NCBI GenBank assembly: GCA_027307165.1
Contig: DAHUXM010000014.1
Location: forward strand, 22,240 to 86,239
Reading direction: 5' to 3'
DNA: 64,000 nucleotides
Source of the DNA: Gemmatimonadota bacterium
Lineage (GTDB): Bacteria > Gemmatimonadota > Gemmatimonadetes > Gemmatimonadales > Gemmatimonadaceae
Part shown: positions 43,877-53,119 of the stretch, piece by piece
Position numbering within the stretch: position 1 is the stretch's first letter
How the letters are laid out: each line of letters begins with the position of its first letter
Position numbers and translations under genes: made by a program
The notes under the pieces: generated by a model
The model's input: only the letters and a program-made list of their open reading frames with translations
Told to the model about the DNA's origin: nothing
Databases searched by the model: none

Positions 43877-45238
43877 GTGACCACGATTGCACCGCGGCTC
43901 GACATGCCGCCAGTGAACCATACGCCGCGCCCGTACACAGGCCCGACCCGTGAAGCGATCCTGGAGATGCGCCGGCTTTACACCAATCCGGCCATCTTCA
44001 CCACGTATCACGATCCTCTGCTCATCGTCGAAGGGTTCATGCAGTACCTGTACGACGAGACGGGCCGACGATATCTCGACATGTTCGCCGGTATCGTCAC
44101 CGTTTCATGCGGTCACTCGCATCCGGAGTTCGTGCGACGCGTTCAGGAGCAAGTCGGAAGGCTGCAGCATGCAACCACGATGTATCTGCATCCCAACTTC
44201 GCGCAGCTCGCGAAGAAGCTCGCGTCCAAGATGCCGGCCGGTCTCGACGTCACGTATTTCGTCAACGACGGAACCGAGGCGAACGAGCTCGCGATTACGA
44301 TGGCGCGCCTGTTCACTGGAAACACCGACATCATCGCGGTGCGGAACGGCTATCACGGCGGCAGCCCAACGGGTCAGGGCCTGACCTCTCACAGCACCTG
44401 GAAGTTCCCCGTGTCGGGCGAAGGACACGTGCATCACGCGATCAATCCGCACCCGTACAGGAGTCCGTTCACGGGAACGCCGGAAGAGATTGCGACGATG
44501 AGCGCACGCGACATACGCGATCTCATCAGATACTCCACGCCCGGAAAGGTCGCGGCATTTCTCGCCGAGCCGATCCAGGGAGTTGGAGGAGCAACGCACG
44601 GCGCGCCGAACTATCTGAAGGAAGCGTACGCGATCGTGCGCGGAGCCGGCGGTCTCTGCATCGCCGACGAAGTGCAGACAGGATTCGGGCGCACGGGCGA
44701 CCACTACTGGGGATTCCAGAACTTCGATGTGGTTCCGGACTTCGTAACGATGGCCAAGGGGCTTGGCAACGGCGCGCCAATCGGCGCGGTGACGACGCGA
44801 ATGGACATCGCGCGAACGTTGTCTCAGCGCATCCACTTCAACACGTTCGGCGGGAACCCAGTGTCGATGGCCGCTGGACTGGCGGCGATGGACATCATCG
44901 ACGAGGACGGCCTTCAGGAGAACTCGCGCGTCATCGGCGCGCGCCTCAAGAAGGGACTCGAGCGGTTGCAGGAGTCACACGAGCTGATCGGCGACGTACG
45001 CGGAATGGGACTCATGCTCGGCGTCGAACTCGTCCGCGACCGCGGGACAAAGGAGCCGGCGAAGGCTGAGACAGTCGAGATCCTCGAGGCGACACGCGAG
45101 CTCGGAGTGCTGATCGGCAAGGGTGGCCTGGATGGCAACACGCTCCGGATCAAGCCACCCATGTGCATCACAGCGGACGACGTCGATTTCGCGCTCGAGG
45201 TATTTGATCAAGCGTTCGCCCGGGTGGAAGGCAAGTGA
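43877..45238 (+). CDS. Class III PLP aminotransferase (AGXT2-like)
   Basis: 453 residues from GTG 43877, chosen because AAGGAG (43863-43868) is eight bases before it. Family motifs are in order: YLDMFAGIVTVSCGHSHPEF, YFVNDGTEANELAITMARLF, GYHGGSPTGQGLTSHSTWKF, AAFLAEPIQGVGGATHGAPN, CIADEVQTGFGRTGDHYWGF and the PLP lysine in FVTMAKGLGNGAPIGAV. The end has GGLDGNTLRIKPPMCITADD. It resembles alanine-glyoxylate and aminobutyrate-type transaminases; the exact donor is not clear. Cytoplasmic, monocistronic. Confidence 0.93.
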   Translation: MTTIAPRLDMPPVNHTPRPYTGPTREAILEMRRLYTNPAIFTTYHDPLLIVEGFMQYLYDETGRRYLDMFAGIVTVSCGHSHPEFVRRVQEQVGRLQHATTMYLHPNFAQLAKKLASKMPAGLDVTYFVNDGTEANELAITMARLFTGNTDIIAVRNGYHGGSPTGQGLTSHSTWKFPVSGEGHVHHAINPHPYRSPFTGTPEEIATMSARDIRDLIRYSTPGKVAAFLAEPIQGVGGATHGAPNYLKEAYAIVRGAGGLCIADEVQTGFGRTGDHYWGFQNFDVVPDFVTMAKGLGNGAPIGAVTTRMDIARTLSQRIHFNTFGGNPVSMAAGLAAMDIIDEDGLQENSRVIGARLKKGLERLQESHELIGDVRGMGLMLGVELVRDRGTKEPAKAETVEILEATRELGVLIGKGGLDGNTLRIKPPMCITADDVDFALEVFDQAFARVEGK

Positions 45239-45350
45239 CACACGCCGGGCGGCGCGTGCGGGACGCAGATTCTTATCGCGTACTTAACGCGCCTTCCGGG
45301 CCAGTCAGTCTTACATTCACCCCTGCTTTTCGTGACATCCGGGGGATGAC

Positions 45351-45503
45351 ATGTTTCTGCTGGTCGCGCTCGTGTTGTTGGTGTTGTGGGCCGTGGGGTT
45401 CTTCATCTTCCCTGCCGTCGGCGTACTGATCCACATCCTGCTGGTGCTCGCGATCATCGCGGTCCTCTGGCACTTCCTCACCGGACGCGGGATGCGCGTG
45501 TAG
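45351..45503 (+). CDS. Lmo0937-family small membrane protein
   Basis: 50 residues: MFLLVALVLLVLWAVGFFIF then PAVGVLIHILLVLAIIAVLW and HFLTGRGMRV. Two hydrophobic helices joined by PAVGV and the short basic tail match the lmo0937 family of small membrane proteins, whose role is unknown and which are often stress-induced. GGGGG lies a few bases before the ATG at 45351. Too short for usual length cut-offs. A 12-bp tandem repeat (CGTGTAGACGCA) begins at the stop codon. Confidence 0.8.
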   Translation: MFLLVALVLLVLWAVGFFIFPAVGVLIHILLVLAIIAVLWHFLTGRGMRV

Positions 45504-45541
45504 ACGCACGTGTAGACGCACGTGTGTACATCATGACCGGA

Positions 45542-45587
45542 CACGGATGAACTCTGTGGCACTTGTGCGCCACGAAGCTCATCCGTG
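45542..45587. terminator. Hairpin between convergent genes
   Basis: Arms 45542-45560 and 45569-45587 pair at 16 of 19 positions (CACGGATGAACTCTGTGGC), with the remainder as possible G-U pairs; loop ACTTGTGC. It sits between the lmo0937-type gene and the DinB gene, which end toward each other. No T-run, so termination efficiency is uncertain. Confidence 0.6.
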
Positions 45588-45597
45588 CTGTACGGAA

Positions 45598-46113
45598 CTA
45601 CATCGGCTCGTCCGCGGATGGTCCGTATGATCCCGGCACGGGAACGCCGAGCAGTCGGTAGTACACACCGAGCTGCGCGCGATGATGCACGAGATGGTTT
45701 AGCATCGTGCGACGGATGGCAGCGCCCTTGGGCATGGTGAAGATCACGTAATCACCGTTATGCATGGTCCAGGGCGTCGCCACCGTGGTCGAGTCGAGAC
45801 TCGCGAGCGCCGGCCGGAGTTGACTCACCTTCTTATCGAAGACGGCGAGCAGATCCTGGGCGGTGTCGTACCTGTTCCGTTCGTATGGGCCCTTTGCGAA
45901 ATCCAGCTCGTCGCTGCCGAGGATCGTGATTCCGTACTGCGGTATTTCCGCGACGTGCGAGGCGAGGCTGCTGAGTGTCATCGACTTTTCGTGCGGACGC
46001 CAGTCACTGTTGCCGGATGGAAAGCGCTCCAGCATGCGGCGCGTTGTGGCGAGCTCGCTTTCCAGATCGGTGTAGAGCGACTCCGCCACGCTTTCTGAAG
46101 ATGATTTTGTCAT
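45598..46113 (-). CDS. DinB-family protein
   Basis: 171 residues. A four-helix bundle typical of DinB/YfiT proteins with three metal histidines: one in LSSLASHVAEIPQYG and two in LNHLVHHRAQLGVYYRLLGV. The end PVPGSYGPSADEP is the family signature. Members include thiol transferases using low-molecular-weight thiols and damage-induced proteins; the specific role is unknown. Divergent from the hydrolase gene at 46208. Confidence 0.9.
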   Translation of the reverse strand: MTKSSSESVAESLYTDLESELATTRRMLERFPSGNSDWRPHEKSMTLSSLASHVAEIPQYGITILGSDELDFAKGPYERNRYDTAQDLLAVFDKKVSQLRPALASLDSTTVATPWTMHNGDYVIFTMPKGAAIRRTMLNHLVHHRAQLGVYYRLLGVPVPGSYGPSADEPM

Positions 46114-46166
46114 GTGGATCCAATCCAGTTGGACGTTTGTGCGGTTCGCGCGAGACGGTTATCACA

Positions 46167-46172
46167 TATAAT
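46167..46172 (+). promoter_or_regulatory. TATAAT -10 element candidate
   Basis: A consensus hexamer within the AT-rich near-palindrome ACATATAATATGT, 36 bases before the hydrolase GTG. No good -35 element lies at the right distance, so this is tentative. Confidence 0.4.
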
Positions 46173-46207
46173 ATGTAGCCGTAACCAAAAAAATAGGCAC
46201 AGGATCC

Positions 46208-47224
46208 GTGTCACTCGTCGCCCTGTTCGCAATCGCGATCGTTTCCGTTACCGCCCATTCCGGCTCCGTCGGATTATCCAGTTTCACAGCCGTCGACACG
46301 CAGTACGGCGATACGATTCACGCCGCGATCTGGTATCCGAGCACTAGCCCTTCGCGCGATACCACAATCGCCCTGCAGTCGCTCCGCGTTGCGCCAAACG
46401 GAGAGGCTACTCTGCCCGCGGTGCATCGGCCATTGATCGTCATCTCGCATGGTACGGGCGGAGACGAATTCGGTCACTGGGACACCGCCGAAGCGCTCGC
46501 GCGGGCCGGATTCATCGTGCTTACGATACGGCATCCTGGCGACAACAGCCGCGATCATTCCGGATTGGGAACCGATCGGTATCTGTATGGGCGATCCGCC
46601 CAGGTGAAGGCGCTCCTCGACGCCGTACTTTCCGATGGTACATGGCAGGCGCGGATCGATGCGTCACGCATCGGCGTTCTTGGATATTCTGCTGGCAGCC
46701 TGACTGCACTCGAGTTACTTGGCGGGCGGCCGGACCCGAATCGTCTTCGCGGATATTGTATCGCACATCATGCTGATCCGTTGTACTGCACGTCTCCTCT
46801 TCATGGTCACATCACGATGACCGGACGTTACACGACCCCGACTGCGGATCATCGCATTCGGAGCGGCGTGCTGTTGGCTCCCGCCTGGTCATTTCTGTTC
46901 GATCGTGCCGGTCTCGCCGAAGTTCACGCGCCACTTCTGATCGAGCGCGGCTCGCGTGATCAGGTTGTCATCGAGCCTGACAACGCCCTGCACGTCACTT
47001 CACTGTTGCCAGTGAAGCCGGTATCGGGCGTGATCCACGGTGCGACTCACTACTCGTTTCTTGCGCCGTGCGGCGCGGCTCTGGCGCGCGTGGTGGCCGG
47101 GATATGCACGGACCCGCCAGGCTTCTCGCGATCATCGATGCACGCGAAACTCGACGCGACCATCGTCCAGTTCTTCGAGAGAACGCTGCCTCGCGCTCCA
47201 AAGACGCAGGCACGCGCGAGGTAG
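46208..47224 (+). CDS. Exported alpha/beta hydrolase (PAF-acetylhydrolase/dienelactone-hydrolase-like)
   Basis: 338 residues from GTG 46208. A signal peptide (SLVALFAIAIVSVTAHSG) precedes the hydrolase: RPLIVISHGTGGDEFGHWDT, FIVLTIRHPGDNSRDHSGLG, the nucleophile elbow RIGVLGYSAGSLTALELLGG, an acid in LIERGSRDQVVIEPDNALHV and the histidine in IHGATHYSFLAPCG. A middle insert with three cysteines (YCIAHHADPLYC) could be disulfide-linked. The substrate is probably an ester or lipid outside the cytoplasm. Confidence 0.85.
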   Translation: MSLVALFAIAIVSVTAHSGSVGLSSFTAVDTQYGDTIHAAIWYPSTSPSRDTTIALQSLRVAPNGEATLPAVHRPLIVISHGTGGDEFGHWDTAEALARAGFIVLTIRHPGDNSRDHSGLGTDRYLYGRSAQVKALLDAVLSDGTWQARIDASRIGVLGYSAGSLTALELLGGRPDPNRLRGYCIAHHADPLYCTSPLHGHITMTGRYTTPTADHRIRSGVLLAPAWSFLFDRAGLAEVHAPLLIERGSRDQVVIEPDNALHVTSLLPVKPVSGVIHGATHYSFLAPCGAALARVVAGICTDPPGFSRSSMHAKLDATIVQFFERTLPRAPKTQARAR

Positions 47225-47262
47225 GCACGTGCAAGGCGTGGATGCATCGCCTCATGGTACCT

Positions 47263-47610
47263 CTACGTCTGATCCAAAGCCGATCCGAGCACTGCCGCGG
47301 TGCCGCAGAGAAGAGCAGCGAATGCGAAAGTGACGAATATGAAAGCGAACGCGGGTAGTTGCATCACCTCGCCAACCTTGACGGCTACCATGCGCACGTC
47401 GGCTCCGCGCGCTGCTTCGGTCGCAAGCAATGCGAACCAGCCCAGTATTGCGCCGATTGCCGCTACCGATCCGCGCGCGTGTGCCCGCCGGTCGACGACA
47501 CCGTAGGCGAAGCCGATCACAGGCAGGCTCACCCAGCCGATCCACATCGTCGCCATCACGCAGATCGCGGCGACGATCACAACGCGAGCAACGTATCGCA
47601 GCACGGTCAC
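47263..47610 (-). CDS. Small polytopic membrane protein
   Basis: 115 residues with about four hydrophobic segments: YVARVVIVAAICVMATMWIG, VSLPVIGFAYGVVD, SVAAIGAILGWFALLATEAA and AFIFVTFAFAALLCGTAAVL. No named family. Its ATG overlaps the penicillin-acylase stop by four bases, so it is translationally coupled to that gene. Confidence 0.75.
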   Translation of the reverse strand: MTVLRYVARVVIVAAICVMATMWIGWVSLPVIGFAYGVVDRRAHARGSVAAIGAILGWFALLATEAARGADVRMVAVKVGEVMQLPAFAFIFVTFAFAALLCGTAAVLGSALDQT

Positions 47611-50093
47611 CTTGTCGGTCTCAGGTCGAGTGTCGCACTCGTCGCGGCCGCTGGGAGATCCGCTGCAGTGCGCGGGACCAACAATGGTTGAAGCTCGCCG
47701 TGTTCCCAGAATGCGAGATGGTCGCTGTACCTTGGGCTCATTGGATTACCGCTCTGCCCGCCGGGAAACGTGCCCCACGCGTGAACTTCGGGCCCCATTT
47801 CCACAACCATTCTCCAGCTCGGGCCGTAATGTCCGGTTCCGGTGGACGGGGTCAGCGTTCCAGTCCCACCGGGCACGGGAATACGGAGCGCGGAGAAGGC
47901 CGGTATGTGGAGAAGATGGTAGATATTGGTGAAACGAATTCGATCCCAGCGCCATCCACCCGCATCCGGCGCACCGTATTTTCGGGTCACGCTATCGTAT
48001 GCAGCGACGAGGCTCTGCGCCAGAATGTCATCACGATCTTCGACGATGTTCTGCGTTCGCCGATCATCCCACCACGCATTGCCGGGCTGGCTCATCAATT
48101 CCGCGAGCACGGCGGTAGTGGGCGTCGCGACACGTACGCCGTTTCGCGTCAGCTCATCCCACGTGCGATCGGACAACTCCCGCATAGCTGCTTCGAACAG
48201 TACGGCGCGCTGATTGTTCAGCGCGTAAGTGCGATCCCACTGCGCCAGCAGTCCCGCAGCAGAATCGAGCGCCGCGTTGCTCCGTCCGCGAGCGCGCTCC
48301 GTCTTCGCCGCGGCAATAAAATACGGGACGAACAGATCTGCACGCATGCTGCCGGGATCGGTCTGCCAGCGAATCATGTCGTCCGGTGTGACTCTCGCGT
48401 TGGCGCGCAGCAGTTCATTGATTCTCAGTGCACGCCACACTTCGTAACCATGATCGGTACCAAGGTATCCAAACTCCGATTCCGGAGTTTCAGGTTCCTG
48501 ATTTGCCGATGCGAGAAATCCCTGCGGGGGGTCGAACGACTGTGGATATTTGTCGACCGGCCAGAAACCCTGCCAGTCGCTCGTACTCGTGGAACCGTCG
48601 CGGATCGTCTCTCCATCTCCGTCACCCGCTCGAATCGGAAAATGACCGGTCGAGCGAATCGCGATCGAGCCGTTGCGATCGGCAACGAGCATGTTCTGCG
48701 CGGGCGCAAGAAAGTTGCGCGATACTATATCCTGAAATTCGTGCGTGTTGCGTGCGTGTGACGCGTCGTGCAACGCCTGCAGCTCGTGGGACGGCTCGAG
48801 CACGGTCCAGCGCATCGATACCCAGTGGCCGTGTTCTTTGGTCATCGGTCCGCGATGCGTGTACCGCACTGTATCGGTGTGAATCACACGTCCTGACTGA
48901 TCGCGATACTGCTCGATGCGTCGTGAGAGCGGACGCCACCGTCCGTCGAGCATGTACCTTGCAGGATTGATGGAATCGTCAACTGTCTCGCGATAGAAGT
49001 CCATGACGTCCGCGGCGGTGTTCGTGAAGGTCCACGATACGTCGCGGTTGAATCCAATGATCACGGCCGGAGCGCCCGGGATCGTAACTCCGTAAACGTC
49101 GAGCTTTCCCGGCACTACGAGATGCACTTCGTACCATATGCTTGGAAGCGTCAGCTCCAGATGCGGGTCACAAGCCAGCAGCGCGTATCCGTCCTTCGTG
49201 CGCGCGGGGGATACCGCCCAGTTGTTGCTCGCGAATGCAGGCTGCGATTCGGCACCCGGATCGTCGGTCCGGAAACGCTGATACAACGACGACAACGCGA
49301 TCGCGGTGCGGTCCGGCGCGCCGGGAGCAACGATCGTCTCGAAACGATCGTGCGGCGCTGTCCAGCCGGGTTGCGGCTGGATCGGTTCTTCGATGGGAGT
49401 GTGCTGCGGAAACACCGACCGCGCGGCGCTATCACCGACGAGTGCGGCTGCGCGCACCAGCATGTGATCCGGATCGCCGGATGCGAGTGTCCATCCCATC
49501 CTGTTGAGCAGGTGAATGGAGTTGATCGAGCGCCAACGCTCGGGCCTGGCGTTCAGCAGCTTGTATTCTATTGGATAGTCGCGCGGCTTGAGCGAATCGA
49601 TGTATGCATTCACTCCGGCGGCGTACGCATCCAGGATCCTGCGCGCTTCGCTGTTCGGATCGACTGCCGCGAGCTTCTGCTCGGCGGCGCGCGGCATTCC
49701 GAGCAGCCGCGGTGTTTCATCCAGCTCCAGTGCGCGCGCTCCGACCAGTTCGGTCAGTCGCCCGGACGCCGCGCGCGTCTGGATGTCGAGCTGAAACAGA
49801 CGATCCCGCGCAACGACGTACCCAAGGGCGCGGTAGGCATCTTCTTCGGTTGTCGCGAATATGTGCGGAACGCCACGGTCGTCATAGCGGACGTCGACCG
49901 TGCCCTCGAGACCGGGAATTGCGACGGTTGCCTTTCGCGGCAGGACCGCGTTGCCCGCGGCGCCCCAGACTCCGCTCACAGGATCGAGCAATCCACCCAG
50001 AGGCGGGAGTGGTCCGACCGGACGCACGCCGGCATAGACGGCGCCGCAGAGCGCGACGGCAGAAAGTGCGAGTACGAGTGGTTTTGGCAGCAC
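47607..50093 (-). CDS. Penicillin acylase family N-terminal nucleophile hydrolase
   Basis: 828 residues. The signal/anchor (PLVLALSAVALCGAVYAG) precedes the A chain (VDVRYDDRGVPHIFATTEED, ALGYVVARDRLFQLDIQTRA). The autocatalytic serine is in AFASNNWAVSPARTKDGYAL; maturation before this serine yields the B chain with LACDPHLELTLPSIWYEVHL, GAPAVIIGFNRDVSWTFTN and FLAPAQNMLVADRNGSIAIR. Family members hydrolyse penicillins, acyl-homoserine lactones or other N-acyl amides in the periplasm. Substrate unknown. Overlaps the downstream membrane-protein gene by four bases. Confidence 0.93.
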   Translation of the reverse strand: MLPKPLVLALSAVALCGAVYAGVRPVGPLPPLGGLLDPVSGVWGAAGNAVLPRKATVAIPGLEGTVDVRYDDRGVPHIFATTEEDAYRALGYVVARDRLFQLDIQTRAASGRLTELVGARALELDETPRLLGMPRAAEQKLAAVDPNSEARRILDAYAAGVNAYIDSLKPRDYPIEYKLLNARPERWRSINSIHLLNRMGWTLASGDPDHMLVRAAALVGDSAARSVFPQHTPIEEPIQPQPGWTAPHDRFETIVAPGAPDRTAIALSSLYQRFRTDDPGAESQPAFASNNWAVSPARTKDGYALLACDPHLELTLPSIWYEVHLVVPGKLDVYGVTIPGAPAVIIGFNRDVSWTFTNTAADVMDFYRETVDDSINPARYMLDGRWRPLSRRIEQYRDQSGRVIHTDTVRYTHRGPMTKEHGHWVSMRWTVLEPSHELQALHDASHARNTHEFQDIVSRNFLAPAQNMLVADRNGSIAIRSTGHFPIRAGDGDGETIRDGSTSTSDWQGFWPVDKYPQSFDPPQGFLASANQEPETPESEFGYLGTDHGYEVWRALRINELLRANARVTPDDMIRWQTDPGSMRADLFVPYFIAAAKTERARGRSNAALDSAAGLLAQWDRTYALNNQRAVLFEAAMRELSDRTWDELTRNGVRVATPTTAVLAELMSQPGNAWWDDRRTQNIVEDRDDILAQSLVAAYDSVTRKYGAPDAGGWRWDRIRFTNIYHLLHIPAFSALRIPVPGGTGTLTPSTGTGHYGPSWRMVVEMGPEVHAWGTFPGGQSGNPMSPRYSDHLAFWEHGELQPLLVPRTAADLPAAATSATLDLRPTR

Positions 50094-50263
50094 GATTGTA
50101 GTGCGAGTAAGATACAGCGCCGAGCCGGATCTGCCCCGAGGTGACCCTCAGTGAACGCTTTTCGGATGGCCGGCATCCAACCCTCAGTCCACCGTGAGAT
50201 TGGGGCCGACGACCACTGTAACATTGGGAGCTTTCCAGTACCACCATCCAGCGGTAGCGGCGC

Positions 50264-50797
50264 ATGAGTGAAGCGCACCTGATCGCACGGGTGCTGGAGG
50301 GCGACCGGCTGGCCGGCCGCGAGCTGTACGACGCTCATGCCTCAAGAGTTTATCGGTTGGCGTATCGCATGACGTGCGACGAGGATATGGCGCGGGAATG
50401 CACTCAGGACACTTTCATTCGTGCCTTCTCCAGACTGAACGGGTTCCGGCAGGAAGCGGCCTTCGGGACGTGGATTCATCGAATCGCGGTGTCCGTCGTG
50501 CTGCAGGCATTGAGAAGCCAGCGCCGGCGGTCTGCTCGCTTCGTGGACATGGACGAAGCGCGCGAGGTTGCCGCTGGCGATGACGGGCACGACGCCGAGC
50601 TGGCGAGCCGGCTTGAACGCGCGGTGGATGAGCTGCCGGAGATGTATCGCACGCCGCTCATCATGCACGATCTGGAAGGCTACACACACGCTGCAATCGC
50701 CGACGCGTTGTCGATTGCGGAAGGAACGTCCAAGACACGCGTCGCTCACGCACGGGCAAAGTTGCGTGACACGCTGACGGCTTTGAGGGACCAATGA
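50264..50797 (+). CDS. ECF-type RNA polymerase sigma factor
   Basis: 177 residues. Region 2 (YDAHASRVYRLAYRMTCDED, ECTQDTFIRAFSRLNGFRQE, FGTWIHRIAVSVVLQALRSQ) and region 4 (ELPEMYRTPLIMHDLEGYTH, AAIADALSIAEGTSKTRVAH) are complete. The stop overlaps the next gene in ATGA, the usual coupling with an anti-sigma gene. It probably directs transcription of the four-gene operon in response to an envelope signal. No convincing ribosome-binding site is visible. Confidence 0.95.
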   Translation: MSEAHLIARVLEGDRLAGRELYDAHASRVYRLAYRMTCDEDMARECTQDTFIRAFSRLNGFRQEAAFGTWIHRIAVSVVLQALRSQRRRSARFVDMDEAREVAAGDDGHDAELASRLERAVDELPEMYRTPLIMHDLEGYTHAAIADALSIAEGTSKTRVAHARAKLRDTLTALRDQ

Positions 50798-51612
50798 CGT
50801 CCGGGGATGGAGAGAGCACTTCGATGGAAGAGGAACGAATGAATGAGATGATCCGGCAGACGCTGGCCGCGTCACGACGACCACCCGAGCCTCCGCTCGA
50901 CGCAATGTGGCTACAGATCGAGGAGCGGGTTTTCGGCGACGCGAAACCGCGACTCGTTCTTCACACGCGCGCCTCACGCTGGCTCATCCCAACCCTCGCT
51001 GCAGCGGCTGCTCTCGTATTCGGAGTTGGTCTTGGCTGGTACGCGGCACCGCGCACCGTCGTTACGCGAGTCGTTGCATCGCCGGCCGCTGCAACTCCGG
51101 CGACACAGCAAGTTGCGTCCGAAGATGCAACTCCGTCGAGCACGGAAGCCCCAAACAATGTCGCGAGCACGATTCAGTCGCGCGAAAATGCACGGATACA
51201 GAATGCACATTCAGTCACGACGCCCGACTCGCGGGATCTGGCGGCGGCGCGACTCGCATCTCAGTTCAACGATGCCGGCGGCGGATCCGAGATGAGTCGG
51301 TACCTGGCGCAGACTGCGGTGTTGCTCGCCTCGCTGCCGTCCGACCGGGCGGCGGCCGAGTCCGATACGGCGGTCGCAACGCGCGCCGGCGAGCTGCTTA
51401 CCCAGACGCATCTGCTGCTCGATTCAAAGGCTGGGAGCGATCCGACGCTACACAGGCTGCTCGAAGATCTCGAGCTGGTGCTGGCGCAAGTAGCGCGTCT
51501 GCGCGGCCAGCGTAATGGAACGGATCTGCAATTGATACATCAGACACTCACTGCCCACGACGTACTTCCGCGCGTCCATGACGCGACGATCGAAGCCAGC
51601 ATCACTGACTGA
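50794..51612 (+). CDS. Candidate anti-sigma factor (single-pass membrane protein)
   Basis: 272 residues. A cytoplasmic N-terminal part of about 65 residues (MNEMIRQTLAASRRPPEPPL) is followed by one transmembrane helix (LIPTLAAAAALVFGVGLGWY). The periplasmic Ala/Thr/Ser-rich linker and helical domain (RYLAQTAVLLASLPSDRAAA, HRLLEDLELVLAQVARLRGQ) follow. No ZAS HxxxCxxC motif is visible, so the call rests on topology and the four-base overlap with the sigma gene. Confidence 0.7.
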   Translation: MTSGDGESTSMEEERMNEMIRQTLAASRRPPEPPLDAMWLQIEERVFGDAKPRLVLHTRASRWLIPTLAAAAALVFGVGLGWYAAPRTVVTRVVASPAAATPATQQVASEDATPSSTEAPNNVASTIQSRENARIQNAHSVTTPDSRDLAAARLASQFNDAGGGSEMSRYLAQTAVLLASLPSDRAAAESDTAVATRAGELLTQTHLLLDSKAGSDPTLHRLLEDLELVLAQVARLRGQRNGTDLQLIHQTLTAHDVLPRVHDATIEASITD

Positions 51613-51625
51613 GGATTCACCGAAC

Positions 51626-53119
51626 ATGCGCATCTACACACTCGTCTCGCTCACTTCGGCCATGTCGCTTCTCGCGTCGGCCGCGCCAGCCCAGACACCC
51701 GCCCCTGCGATCGCTCCGGCACCCCCGACAGAAATATTGCCGCTCGAGAAACTCGACGGTCTCAAGGAGCTCGACTGGATCGACACCGACCTGCCTCGCA
51801 CCATGGCTGCTTCGGCCGCACGTATGGCAGCGGACGACGCATGGATGCTCAGGGGGAAGCTCGCGCCAATGGCGGCGGCGCTCGCGACACCAGGTCTCGA
51901 TCTTGATTTCGACCTGGACTACGCACCACGCGCGTTCGCTGGATTAGCCGAATCCCCGCGCCCATCATGGGCCGCGGATGATCCAGCCGATTCACTCTAT
52001 CGTCTCGCCCGCCAGACTCTCAACTCGGGTGATTACCGTCGCGCAGCTCAGCTGTTCGCGCAGATCACGCGCCAGTACCCGACTTCGCAGTACCGTGCGG
52101 ACGCCGCGTACTGGCGTGCATTTGCACTCTATCGCATCGGTGGCATCGCCGATCTGCACGAGGCGCTGCAGGCACTCGACTCCGCTGGAACGCGTAGCGC
52201 GACCACGCCTGAAAGGGCGAGAGTAAGAGCGACCGAAATGAAAATGGCGATTGCCGCTCCCGCTGTCGAACCGGGCGAATCGCGCGCAATGACGCTCTAT
52301 TTGAATGCACGGGGCTCGTCGGACAGGGAAGCGGCGGTGCTCGCAACACGAATCCGTGGCGCACTCGCGGCTCGCGGCGACGCAACTGCCGCGGCGCAGA
52401 TCGCCCGTACCGCCGATTCCAGCGCAACATCGTGCGACGAAGAAGACGCGCAGCTCCGCGTGGAGGCGCTTAACGCGCTCGTACAGATGGATCCGAAGAA
52501 CGCCGATCCGGCAATCGCGAAGGTGCTCGCGCGCCGCGACGCCTGCTCGGCGCCGCTTCGCCGCGGTGCGCTCGGGCTGATCGCACGTTCGAATGACGCG
52601 CACAACACCGATCTGCTGATCGGCACGGCCAAAAGCGACCCATCACTGGAAGTACGCGCGGAAGCGATTCGTTTGCTTGGCCGCACGCCGGACGACCGCG
52701 CGACTGCAGCGCTCGTAGGATTCGCGACGACGACTACCGACAAGGCTCCGCTTCAGCGTATTGCCGTGCGGTCGCTTGCCGCGCAACAGTCGCCTGCATC
52801 GACCCAGGCGCTCCGCAGCCTCATGACACGCACCGACGTATCGAACGACGTACGGATCACCGCACTTCACTATGCAGGCAAGAAGGATCTGCAGCTCTCC
52901 GACCTGATCAAGATGTACGATGCGTCGGCCGACAGATCCACGCGGGAAGAGATCATCTCGCTCCTGGACCAGCGGCCGGAGCCGCAAGCCGCCGACAAGC
53001 TCATCGACATCGCGCGCACGAGCACCGACCCGAGCATGCGCCGGCAGGCGATATCTGCTCTGTCACGCAAGAAGGATCCGCGTGTCACTAAACTCCTCCT
53101 CGACATCATCGACAAATGA
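51626..53119 (+). CDS. Exported TPR/HEAT-repeat protein
   Basis: 497 residues from ATG 51626. A signal peptide ends PAQTPAPA. A TPR-like part (DSLYRLARQTLNSGDYRRAA, QLFAQITRQYPTSQYRADAA) resembles YbgF, then HEAT repeats follow (LEVRAEAIRLLGRTPDDRAT, TREEIISLLDQRPEPQAADK, PSMRRQAISALSRKKDPRVT). Probably a periplasmic scaffold controlled by the upstream ECF sigma factor. The stop overlaps the following HEAT gene by four bases. Confidence 0.82.
   Translation: MRIYTLVSLTSAMSLLASAAPAQTPAPAIAPAPPTEILPLEKLDGLKELDWIDTDLPRTMAASAARMAADDAWMLRGKLAPMAAALATPGLDLDFDLDYAPRAFAGLAESPRPSWAADDPADSLYRLARQTLNSGDYRRAAQLFAQITRQYPTSQYRADAAYWRAFALYRIGGIADLHEALQALDSAGTRSATTPERARVRATEMKMAIAAPAVEPGESRAMTLYLNARGSSDREAAVLATRIRGALAARGDATAAAQIARTADSSATSCDEEDAQLRVEALNALVQMDPKNADPAIAKVLARRDACSAPLRRGALGLIARSNDAHNTDLLIGTAKSDPSLEVRAEAIRLLGRTPDDRATAALVGFATTTTDKAPLQRIAVRSLAAQQSPASTQALRSLMTRTDVSNDVRITALHYAGKKDLQLSDLIKMYDASADRSTREEIISLLDQRPEPQAADKLIDIARTSTDPSMRRQAISALSRKKDPRVTKLLLDIIDK

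Noticed and set aside
43632..43880. 82-codon plus-strand open frame
   Set aside because: No recognisable domain; its end overlaps the well-supported start and ribosome-binding site of the aminotransferase.
45497..45520. 12-bp tandem repeat CGTGTAGACGCA as a functional site
   Set aside because: Only two copies at a stop codon; mentioned with the gene but not supported as a separate element.
47430..48761. 443-codon plus-strand frame opposite the end of penicillin acylase
   Set aside because: Arg/Ser-rich shadow; contradicts the conserved B-chain sequence.
49122..50144. 340-codon plus-strand frame opposite penicillin acylase
   Set aside because: No signal, motif or ribosome-binding site; the acylase motifs on the other strand are complete.
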